DNA of 64,000 nucleotides from Fulvia fulva (lineage: Eukaryota; Ascomycota; Dothideomycetes; Mycosphaerellales; Mycosphaerellaceae), in the NCBI RefSeq assembly GCF_020509005.1, contig NC_063019.1, positions 1,426,001 through 1,490,000 on the forward strand, in the 5' to 3' direction. The translations under genes and the position numbers were made by a program. A model generated the notes under the pieces. It ran no database searches. It was given only the letters and a program-made list of their open reading frames with translations, and had not been told where the DNA came from. Shown here in pieces: positions 19,911-30,077 of the stretch. Position 1 is the stretch's first letter. Every line of letters starts with the position of its first letter.

Positions 19911-20154
19911 GGCAGGTTGGAATAAGGTTTTGAGCAAAGCTGCTGAGCGCGGCTTCGTACGGGTTAGCCCTGTTAATGCGGGGACACGCACTCGCGAGGG
20001 TCGCGTATAAATATCTGGCCTTCCCTAGGCCTCTCTTGCTTTCTTCGTCTTTTGTTTTGTGTAGCAATCATACCATGCCCTTTTGCATCTGCACTTCGCA
20101 CCTGCATTCTCGCTTTCACCCTTATATCTTATAGGCTAGGCTCTCGCCCTGACA
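19712..20154 (+). repeat. Element C 3' LTR (443 bp)
   Basis: Identical to the 5' LTR over the first 246 bp. After that there are seven changes, at 19958, 19975, 20026 and four between about 20124 and 20138, each CA to TA or TG to TA. The pol stop codon (19908-19910) lies inside it. Target duplication ATTAG follows at 20155-20159. Confidence 0.95.
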
Positions 20155-20159
20155 ATTAG

Positions 20160-20184
20160 ACTCTATAGTACGCGCACCCTTATA
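20160..20184 (+). repeat. Element B 5' LTR, right part
   Basis: This 25-bp remainder completes the 184-bp LTR after C is removed. It ends CCTTATA where I has CCTTACA, the original CA terminus. Confidence 0.88.
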
Positions 20185-20186
20185 GT

Positions 20187-20195
20187 TTGTTCTAC
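20187..20195 (+). other. Element B primer-binding site
   Basis: TTGTTCTAC is the reverse complement of GTAGAACAA at 13993-14001 in the LTR and starts 2 nt after the LTR. In element I the pair is TTATTCTAC (56322-56330) and GTAGAATAA (56270-56278), still fully complementary. Confidence 0.6.
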
Positions 20196-20407
20196 TACCC
20201 TACCTAGATCACGGATTTAGGTAAGGGACGCGTAATAATAGGACAGAACTCGAATTGCGAGAGCGCGACACCCTAGAACACGGTAAGGCGTATTACGCGT
20301 AGATACCTAGAGAGCGTAACGCGGCGACATTATTAGTAGGTAGTCGCGCGTTAGTAAATAGTTAGGATATAGGCATCGTTACGCCTCCCCCGAACAACCT
20401 AGACAAT

Positions 20408-22560
20408 ATGACCTTATAGATAGATAGCGGTATACCGCTACCCTAGTAGCCTAATTAGAAGGGTAAAGGTAAGTAGTAACGTACCTCTCTTTTCCCCGAC
20501 CTCTCCTCTTTTCCTTAGAGTTAGACATAGGACGACAACCGGCGTGTTATAGTCAATACCGGTGTCGCGTTATAGTAAGAGATTAACGAAGTATACTAGA
20601 AGGCTATCGACCGAGTAGTAGCTAGCGAGATTAACTTTATAGAACTGTTCGAGTTCAAGCTCGAAGAGAACCCTAACGACCCCGACGAACTAGACGAGGT
20701 GTATCTATTACTCGACGAGGCAGAGTATATCCTCGTATCCGAATACTAGAATGTCGATCTAGATAAACTCGCGAACCTCGCTTCCTAATACCTAAAGACT
20801 ACCTACGATTTAGTACTATAGGTAGTCAATACTATAATCACTAAAGGCTAGTAACTCGATATAATAGAGCGAGCTAATACCGTCTAGAACGACTAGTATA
20901 CTACGCTATATACCGAGTACGACCGTATCTATAAGATGCTATAAAGCGAAGAGGCTATAACGTAGAGAATGGCCGCGGACCTTAAGAGTAAGAAGGATTA
21001 CGACCTAGCCAAGTTATAAGAGGTAGAGAAGAAGTATAAGGAAGCTAATAACTTGTATAAGCAGTTTAGTAAGATCTACGAGAAAGAGAAGAAGAAGGTA
21101 TAGGATGCCGAGGCAAAGAAGTAGGACGCTAAAGTAAAAAACCTGGCCCTATAGAAGGAGATCGATAACTTAAAGGCTCGACTCGAAGCTATAGGCACTA
21201 TATAGAACGAAGGAGGTAATCGAGGCCGATCTAGTCGCCGACCCTCTCGTTCCCGCCTACGTAAGACTTTACTCGAGTAGCTAATACGTAGGTACCGCGA
21301 AGCTACTAGTAGAGACGGGGGTAGTAGTAGTAGAGATGACGATGATAATAGTAATAGCGGAAGACGTAACAACCGCCGCGATAATCGCCTACGCCTAGAT
21401 AACCGCGACTCGAGACTACGTTCTAGTCGTATATAGACACTACTTACGGACCTCTCTAAACGCCTATTTACTATCGACCGCACCCTAACTCGCGGCATAG
21501 AGATTAGGAAAGGCGTGCCAGATCCTAGACACTTTAAGAACGATAACGATCCAAATTTCGACAGCTAGTATAGTAGCGTACTCCTAAAGTTAACTATAGC
21601 CACTTTCCGTATAGAAGTAGATAGTCTACGCTTCGTATACGGATAGACCTAAGGAGATCCCTAGCGAAGTATTAAGCCGAGGATCCCTATACTAGGGTAA
21701 CAGTCCTTTAATAAGTTTAAGACGGGCGAAGAACTATTAGATTAGATAATACGCTAGTATAGTACCCGTAACGAAGGAACTAAGGCTATAGTTAATATCG
21801 CTACCTATAAGTAAGAGTAGGGCGAGACCTTCGTAGCCTTCTACGCTCGCTATTCGAAGCTACGTGCCTAGATAGAATAGAGCGATAAGACCGAGCTTAT
21901 ACTATTCCGTAACCGACTAAACCGTAAGTACTTTATTAAGACCTTCGGTGACCGCGAAGTCGACCGTCGACTATATAATATATATGACGTTATCGAAGAG
22001 TATACTACCCTAGACGAGAGCTTCTACGAAACAGACCGCCTATACCCGTAGAAGGAGCGTCCTCGTAGTAACGGTAACGGCGGCTAGAATAACTAGAATA
22101 GCTTAGTAGCTACTAGTACCGCTATAGGCGTAGTAGGTGCCGTAGTCTAGCGTCCTCCGTAATACGCCGGTACTAAGAAGAAGGAAGATCTGCCTGTTCA
22201 ATTATAGAATCTACTATAGCTTAACCGTAAGTAGCGCGAAGAACTTAAGAAGTAAGGTAAGTACTACCGCTACCGTATAGGCTTATATATATCGACTAAC
22301 CCCGAGTGCCCGATATACGGTTACGATAGCGACTATCGCCTACCGCGACTACGAAATAACGCGAACGCTAACCCGAACCTCAGCTCCCTTACTATAGACC
22401 TATAGTAAAAGGGAAATAGTACGACCGCTACCTAAGCGTAGTAGATAGCGGTCAACCGAACTTCCTAGGTTAGAAGGAGCATAAGATTAAGAGATATAGA
22501 ATGTAAGAGGCGGACTATAGTAAGGGCGAGCTAAGATTATTAGCTTGCGTACTAAAAGGA
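20408..22560 (+). pseudogene. Element B gag, RIP-inactivated
   Basis: A possible ATG at 20408 begins a reading region rich in Glu, Lys and Asp with a coiled-coil-like stretch (about 20950-21120), then a basic Arg-rich section (21220-21460). A conserved gag core follows near 21540-22040, and a sequence KYYRYRIG...STNPECP near 22260-22310 has the look of a CCHC knuckle with Cys changed to Tyr. Element I has the same gene at 56558-58690. Frames are broken by many TAG codons. The 140-codon antisense ORF at 21076-21498 is a shadow of the Arg-rich part. Confidence 0.72.
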
Positions 22561-22569
22561 TAACAACTA

Positions 22570-25500
22570 GATATACATCCTTATATAGTACTACTAGTGA
22601 TAATATAACATAAAAAGGCTCGAGGCCTATTAGATTCTACGAGCACATCTCTCTTTCTTAACTAGAAATTCATACGCAAACATATAATACCCCTCTTCGA
22701 GCTAGTAAAAAGTAAGAGGCTTACGCTAGGAGATAGAAAGGTAAGTACACGGCGCCTTACCTACGTAGCCTTAATCGACGTAGTTATCGGTAGTTATTAT
22801 AAGCAAATGATATACTACGTAACCGACCTCGAGTACGATATTGTCCTTAGACTACTATAGTTAAGCTAGTATAACCCCGACATCTTCTAGGCTATAGGTA
22901 AGGTAGCTTTTAGATCCGACTACTGCTTTAGTCATTATCTACCTAACCGGACATCGATAATAGTACAGTCCCTAAACTACCTTAGAAGGTAGGTATAAGT
23001 ACGATACGGACTAGAGCCCTTTACTAGAACCTCCGGTAGGTTTATAGTAGGAGGGGCGGAGTTAAATGTCTTATCGTTTAGTATAGGCGACGAAGAAGAG
23101 GTGGACTACTAGGGCGTTTCTTAACGCGTATAGGAGATGTACGCGTACCGGCCTAGAGCTAAGTGCTTCTATATCTTACCTACGGGACGTAAGGACGAGG
23201 GCGGCGACCTAAAGCTAAGTGCTATAGCGGCTAATGATCTAGATCAGTTCCTAAATAAGCAATTTAACTACAATCCGAAGGAGAAGCTCCTATAGATGTA
23301 TTATAACATCGCGGACGCCTTCTCGGCGAAAGATTATAAGGGACTTCTACCTTATCGACCCGGGATAGATCACGAGATTTATATTAAACCGGACGGGCCC
23401 TAGGAGCTACTATATCGTAAACCCTACGGCTTAGCTAAGAAGGAAAATGAAGCTATAAAGAAGTAGATACTAGAGTAATCCGAAGAAGGCAAAATACGTA
23501 AAGTAGGCCAAAAGATAAGTTAATCGCCTACGCCGGTCCTAGTTATAAGGAAACTAGGTAGAGGGCTACGAGTATATATCGACTACCGCGGCCTTAACGC
23601 TATTACGATCAAGAACAGATATCCGATTCCCCTAATATAAGAGACGCTCAACCGTATATACGGTAAGAAGTACTTTACGAAGCTAGACATTATAGTAGCC
23701 TTTAACAAGTTACGTATTATAGAGGGGCATAAATAGTTAACGGCGTTTACGATACGGTACGGTATATACGAATGCCTCGTATTACCCTTTGGACTATATA
23801 ACGGCCTAGCCTCGTTCTAGTCTTATATTAATAAGGTATTATAGGAACATTTAGATGACTTCGTCTCCGTATACCTAGATAACGTACTAATCTTTAGCGA
23901 TATACTAGAAGAATATATCGAGTATATACGTAAAGTCCTTATTAAGCTTAGAGACGTAGGGCTAACGGTAGACATCGATAAGTACGAATTCTATTAGTAG
24001 CGAGTCAAGTACCTAGGACTAATTATTACGCCTAACGGAATTGAGATAGATCTAGAGAAGCTCGGATATATATAGATATAGGAAGCACTAACAAACCTAA
24101 AAGATATATAGGCCTTCCTAGGCTTCGCTAACTTCTACCGCCGCTTTATTAAGGCCTTCTTACGACTAGCCGTACCTTTGACCAATGTGACAAGAAGCGA
24201 AGGACCTAGTAATTATAAGAATCGGAGAATCGACTAGATAGTAGATTGTTAGCGCGCCTTCGACGTATTAAAAGCTACGTTTAGTAAAGCGGGCATACTC
24301 GCGTATTACGTTCCGGGTAGACAGACCGTAGTAGAGACGGATTTCTTAGACTTTATAAACGTAGGAGTGTTATTATAGTATAATAACGAAGGCGTTTTGT
24401 ACCCGGTGGCCTTCTATTCGAAGAAGCTTAGTCCGTAGGAGTGTAATTACGAGATTTACGACAAGGAGCTCCTCGTAATTATTAAGGCCTTCGAGGAATA
24501 GCGACCGGAGCTAGCCTATAAAGCAGATAATAGTAGCGAGCTAGTCAAGGTATTCACGGACTATAAGAACTTAGAATACTTTATAACGACGAAGTAGCTA
24601 AATCGTCGGTAAGTACGGTAGGTAGAGTTCCTATCGTAGTTTAACTTCTAGATTATATATCGCCCCGGGGTATAAGGAACTAAGCTAGATAGCCTAACGA
24701 GACGTAGCTAGGACCTTCTGTAGGGGGTGGACGATCCGAGAAATCAGTACTAGTATTAGACATTATATCCGCCGGAGCGATTCCTTAAGATCGACTCTAT
24801 ATAAGCTACCGTCGAAGATACGCCCGAGGAGGAAGACACGACTCTACTAAACCCTAAAGCCGTAGAGTTTATTCTAGAACCTAAGCTAGCACCGTAGTTA
24901 GTATAGCCTACGTATAAAGTCTAGATTAAAGCCGAACTCGAATACCGTATAACGACCGCTTACGCTTTAGATAGCGAGCTTAAAGTAGCTATTAAGCTAC
25001 TATAGAAGGATAGTAGTACTATCCCTCCTTTATTATAGAAGGCGAAGATACACCCTACGTATTATAAGGTAGATAGCGACATATTATATATCCGTAATTA
25101 GTACGAAGGTTAGAGCCTATAGGTACTAAATGACTAAGCTCTATAGACTCGATTGATTAAGATGAACTACGATGCTCTAGTAGTAGGACATCTAGGGCGG
25201 GTACGTATATACGAACTCGTAGTACATGAATTCTACTAGCCTAGGCTAGTAAGATCCGTACGTAGATACACCGCGAATTACCGTACCTACCGTATATCGA
25301 AATCTCTATACACCTAGCCACTAGGATTATTGTACCTACTTTCTGTTCCGGACCGACCTTAGAGATATATCGTAGTCGACTTCGTCGTCGAACTTCTAGA
25401 CAGTACCGTTAACGGTATAACTTATAATAATATTATGACCGTTACGGACCGACTGACTAAAGAAGTCGAGTTGATTCCTATAGGAGCTATAATAGTATAG

Positions 25501-27110
25501 AACGCGGCAAGACTTTTCCTTAAACACGTCTTTTACCGTCGAGGCCTACCTAATACTATTACCTCGGACAGAGGGCGGTAGTAGATCGCGACTTTCTAGA
25601 AGAAGCTCTATAAGATATTACGTATTAATCGTAAGCTAAGTTCTTCCTACTACCCTAAGACTAACGGACAGTCTAAGCGTACGAACTAGGCTATAGAACA
25701 GTACCTACGTATATTCGTTAACGAGGCACAAAGTGATTAGGCAGACTGGCTTTGTCTAGCGCAATTCGTAATCAATAACTATATCTTAGAGACTACCGGC
25801 GTATTTCCTCTCTATACTACGCTTAGCTATAATCTAGAATTTACGGAGCGTATCGACGTATAGGTAGGTAAAGACCGATAGATAACGACACTATAGCGAT
25901 TAGATAGCAAATCTACCGAGACGTTTATTAAGCGACTATATAGCCTATATAAGAATCTATAAGAGAATATAAGAATGTCGTAAGCGCTATAAGCTAAGGC
26001 CGCGAATCGCTATCGAAGCATCCTACTAGATTATAAAGTAGGCGACATAGTGTACCTTAGTATAAAGAACATCCGTACGATACGGCCGTCTAAGAAGCTC
26101 GATAGACGATACGCTAGTCCCTATAGAATCACTAAGGTAATGCCTACTAGACTCTCGTATAAGCTAGACTTATTAGATACGATAGTAGGGCTCGATAACT
26201 ACTTCTATACCTCCCTTCTACAAAAAGCCGACGACCTAAACTTGCCTCTACTCGAAGACTAGCACCTCGTACCGCCGCCGCCGGTAGTTATCGAGCCCGA
26301 TACGACCGAAGCTAATACGATCGCCGACGTAGTAGCTATACCTACTTCCCCGATATACGAAGTAGAGAAGATTCTAGACATATACACTCGTAAGCGAGTA
26401 GGCAAGGTGAAGAAGGGACAGAAGCGTAAGGTAGACACTTAGTACAAGGTGAAATGGCTAGGATATTAGAATAAGGAGGATAGTAAGACCTAGTAACCGG
26501 CTAAGGACATATTTAAACACGTAGCCGCCGCTATTATAGACTTTTACTATAACCGGCCGGAGTTGTCTACGCCTATAGGTTTCGTAGCTCTATCCGACTA
26601 GTCTCTACTAGCTACTAAGGTACTTAAGCTTAATACGATTAGGGTTACTTAGTAGAACGACACCGTTACGAATAAGTCGCCTCGAACTATACCTTTAATA
26701 GAATCTACTCCGTATATATTTACTACGTACCGCTATACTAGCTAGATTACGGGAAAGCCTACCGTTATAACTAGGGTCACCGGTCTTATCTACCGCCCTT
26801 AGCTCTACGACAGTACTAGTAGTTATACCAATGCTCTAGTAAGACCTATAGAGCCTATAATAATACCTAACCTTAGCTATAAGGATTATACGTAAGTACT
26901 AGCCGAAGACAGACTTAGGTCTAGGGTAAGCTAGCTAACTAGGCAATATGTTTCTCGAAGGAAGCCGGTCGCGGATAGGCTAAAGGATAAACTAAAGGTA
27001 GATTTAGAGACAGAGGTGTTACTAGATAAGGACAAGGCTCTAGAGGATAATTAGGCTTTCGCGAGACTATAGAGTAGTATAGGCAAGTGGCCTTATAAGA
27101 TAGATAACGC
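22570..27110 (+). pseudogene. Element B pol, RIP-inactivated
   Basis: Protease-like LLDSTSTSLFLN is near 22627. The RT gives [12 protein letters not shown] near 23570, [12 protein letters not shown] near 23680 and YLDNVLIFS near 23870, where the second catalytic Asp is changed to Asn by G to A. FYRRFIK follows near 24130. RNase H starts near 24330 (VETD) with YDKELL near 24455. The integrase has ITSDRGR near 25556. A short open remnant at 26050-26262 encodes the GPY-type C-terminal module (RPSKKLDRRYASPYRITKV). A chromodomain follows near 26350-26520 with YKVKWLGY. After it comes a tail of unknown function that contains about 110 bp absent from I. Confidence 0.85.
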
Positions 27111-27133
27111 TTAGAGGACTAAGGCGTGTTTTA

Positions 27134-27146
27134 GGAGGGGGAGTAC
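27134..27146 (+). other. Element B polypurine tract
   Basis: AGGAGGGGGAGTAC directly precedes the 3' LTR. J has the same tract in reverse complement at 63482-63495 and I at 63154-63167. Confidence 0.7.
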
Positions 27147-27330
27147 TATTACGGGCGACCCGCGCCACTTTACTACCGAAGCGTCGGCCCGGCTAAACCG
27201 TAGACCTTCCGTATCGGGTTAGCGCGGCTTAGCTTTACTTTATAACCTCGCCGCGCCTCGCGCTCCTCTTTCGTAGCTTCGTAGAACAATAACTATCTTA
27301 ATTAGACTCTATAGTATGCGCGCCCTTATA
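27147..27330 (+). repeat. Element B 3' LTR (184 bp)
   Basis: It starts TATTACGGGC and is followed by target duplication GATAC (27331-27335). It matches the reconstructed 5' LTR except for RIP-type changes and a short block (27231-27252) with six differences, three of them transversions, in which it resembles element I instead. Confidence 0.93.
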
Positions 27331-28496
27331 GATACCTAGCTAGGTATAGTTACGAGCTACTAATTTATACGTCTTCTCATCCCCTAAGTAACTAGCTACT
27401 ATATAGTCGTAGAAAGCCTATACGATACGAGTACGTACCGGGATTTCACCTTTATCTAGATTGTCTTCTAACTCCGGAGGAACAAATAGGCTATAACTAC
27501 TATATACATTCTTAATATATATTATACCTCCGACTAGGACTATATAACGGTTATTAATACGGTACTTCCTTAGTAAGGTATATAGATCATCTCGTTCTAG
27601 CTATTAAACGGCTTCCTTAGCCTCTAGTTACGTATAGAGTCCTTAAATAGCGGTCGTAAGCGGGGTTATAACGTTATTATTATATACCGATAATACTCTA
27701 GTAGATAATAGGTTTAGGATACGATCTAGGCCTAGTAATACCTAATACTACTATTAGTTTCGTAGGTTATCTAGGTCTCTAGGCTTCGGAAAGTCCTATA
27801 AACGTCGGGTTAAGCTATCTAGCTTAGTACCTTAAACTCCTAGCCTATAGACGATCTTAAAGAAGAACTACGAGAGAAACTCGGCCTAGCGAGCTTATCT
27901 ACGGTTCAATTGCTTCGTGCTTATAAACTATTCGAGGTTCTTATAATCGGAGTATATAAGCGTCGGCTTGTCCTTAGATTCCGGGTCTAGTAGATTCTTA
28001 TAATTATCGGTACCGTATTTGTTAATAGTTAGCTCTAGTCGCTATTCCTCGAAAGCTTATATAATAGCTAGGAGCTCCTTATCGTAGATATCGTAGTTAT
28101 ATTACTAGGGATCTATCTTCTTAGATATATAAGCGATAGGATATAACGCTCCTCGCTCGTTACGTTATAAGAGTACTACTACTATTACGTAATCTAAGGC
28201 ATCTGTTTCTAGAATAGTCTCTCGCCCTAGGTAGAAGTGTTTTAAGGTAGGCGTATCGATAAATGCTTACTTTAATGCCTCGAACGCCTATTAATATACT
28301 AGAGACCAGTCCTATAGGACATTCTTCCTCGTAAGCTTCGTTATAGGCAAGTAGATCTTACTAAAATCCTTAATAAACCTACGGTAGAAGTTAGTAAACC
28401 CTATAAACGACAAGATATCGGTGATATTCGCGGGTATAGGCCAATTCTTAACGTATTTAATCTTAGCTAGGTCTATCTTAATGCCCTTATTTATAA
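27331..28496 (-). pseudogene. Element D fragment: integrase zinc finger, RNase H, end of RT
   Basis: The minus strand aligns with H (55140-56135). The RNase H part lies near 27880-28260, with a YDKELL-like string near 28085 and the TDALDY-like active-site start near 28195. The RT/RNase H link with FYRRFIK is near 28380. Stops are RIP type. The fragment ends at LINE2, whose target duplication TATTTATAA is at 28488-28496 and 33642-33650. Joining the two sides restores an in-frame LGVIIINKGIKID. Confidence 0.8.
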
Positions 28497-28859
28497 GAAT
28501 ATACTTCGAGAAGCGATAGGACCTTAAGCGCTATTAACGAGGACTATTTAATCGACAGCCCTTATTAAGACGAGCAATCTACTTAAGTAGTAGCGACCCG
28601 CCTACGCTAGCGGCGGCGCAATCGTAGTACAGAAAACCCTAAAACTAAGGTCCCTTTCCCCTAAAGGTAGACCCTAGAATTACGGAGTTACGGAGGACAA
28701 CTACCTAATTAGGAAGCGCGACCCCGAATAGTAGCGAAGGATAGTAACTAACGAGAGCTATAGCCTAACGAACATTCTATACTAAGAGTTAAACCGGGGA
28801 ACAAACTAAGAAAAAACCTAGGACACAAGCTAAGGCCTACTATATAGAAAGTAGAGGCT

Positions 28860-30076
28860 AACGACAAACAATATAGCGTAGACGACCCTATATACGGAGG
28901 CGGACAACTTACTAGGGGATAACGAACACCTAGCCCGGGTATATAAGAACACTATAGCATAGCTACTAGGAGCGCTAAAAGCGCTATTATACCAAATCCC
29001 GAAGACAATCTAATAAGTAATATAGAAGGCAGCCTAGAGACTAACTATATAGGCAATAGTAGTAGTAGGTAAGAATCAACCCCCTCCGAAGGTAAGTAAG
29101 GCGGTACGCCTATACATTACTAATCCGGCGGAGAAACAAGAAATCGTAGCCCTAATAAGTAAGGAGATTGTCGATAGAATCGGCTAAAAGGAGGTAGTTA
29201 GGGCGAGGGTAGAGGCAATAGGCGTAGTAAGACTCTTTACCGTATAAGAGTCTAATAGACGAAAGCTAGAGACCTATAAGGAGTAGACTACTAAAGTCGC
29301 GAAGTCGGTACGAGTCTCCTACTAATAGTATACCGTCATCGCCTACGGGGTCCCTAGGACATTTAAGGTCGAAGACCTTCCCTACCTCTAAGTATAGAAC
29401 TAGAACACCTCCCTAGGAGTACGACTAACGAAGGCGGCATAGCTATATAAGACAGTAGACCGAGAAAAGACGTATTTATCGCTTATTATTTAGGTAGAGA
29501 CAGCGGAATAAGCGAACTAGATACTAGACAATAGGCTATTCTAGAACTACGAGAGAATAGACACGGAGATCTATTAGAGTAGCTATAGGGTACTATAATG
29601 CTTCTAATGCTAACAGTACGGTTATATAGCCCTAAAATACGGGGAGAAGACCCTAAGGTGTCCTTACTACGTAGGCCTATACTAGGGAAGGAAATGCCTA
29701 AAAAAGGAGAGGAGGTACGTATACTACGGCAGAAGGCACCTAGCGTATTTAAGCTAATGCCTAGCTAGAATAGTAGTATAAGAACGAGCGAGACAAGTAA
29801 GGATCTCTATACTAGCTAGGTACCCCTAACGATAGTAGGAGGGACCTACCGTATATAAGGGCTTCGAGCCGAGCAAAAGGAAGAGGGCAGAAGAGACGAA
29901 TAAGGGAACCTAACCGTAAACGTATCTACCTCCTAGTAGGCCTCGACACCTTAACCGGGCCGCTAACGAACTAGGCTAAATACGAATCTTTAGGGCGCCC
30001 TAGCGGCCCTAGGGCTAGCCGGATAGCGAGATATATGCTTAGGAGATATAGTAGGTTAGTACGGAAATAGACCTTA
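28860..30076 (+). pseudogene. LINE2 ORF1, decayed
   Basis: In one frame a segment KAVRLYI...EKQEIVALISKEI (near 29100-29170) parallels KVYISDQQEQKEIKGL in LINE3 ORF1, followed by RLFTV and RRKLET equivalents. The C-terminus retains a knuckle-like CF-C-QYGYIA string near 29600, most cysteines having become tyrosine. The role is that of an RNA-binding LINE ORF1 protein. Start not determinable. Confidence 0.75.
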
Positions 30077-30077
30077 C

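Larger units (their letters stand above)
14018..20154 (+). mobile_element. Element C: intact Ty3/gypsy chromovirus (6137 bp)
   Basis: LTRs of exactly 443 bp (14018-14460 and 19712-20154) start TGTCATGG and end CTGACA. The target duplication is ATTAG. Gag and pol are open from end to end. The two LTRs differ at seven positions that I can see, all CpA to TpA or TpG to TpA and all in the distal part of the 3' LTR. Base composition is ordinary, with abundant CA and TG, in sharp contrast to the surrounding RIP-saturated B sequence. It therefore arrived after its host was mutated. E is a copy of identical length carrying RIP damage. Whether it still moves cannot be told from sequence alone. Confidence 0.96.
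13859..27330 (+). mobile_element. Element B: Ty3/gypsy chromovirus, RIP-saturated, carrying element C in its 5' LTR
   Basis: Flanked by GATAC on both sides. The 184-bp LTRs are at 13859-14017 plus 20160-20184 (split by C) and at 27147-27330. The internal region 20185-27146 is 6962 bp, with a primer-binding region, gag, and pol with RT, RNase H, integrase and a C-terminal chromodomain. Elements I and J belong to the same family, and J is the closer sister. It is dead through many TAG/TAA stops. Confidence 0.93.

Noticed and set aside
21076..21498. 140-codon antisense ORF rich in Arg and Ser in element B
   Set aside because: Mirror image of the Arg-rich gag linker on the plus strand, produced by the codon bias of that stretch.
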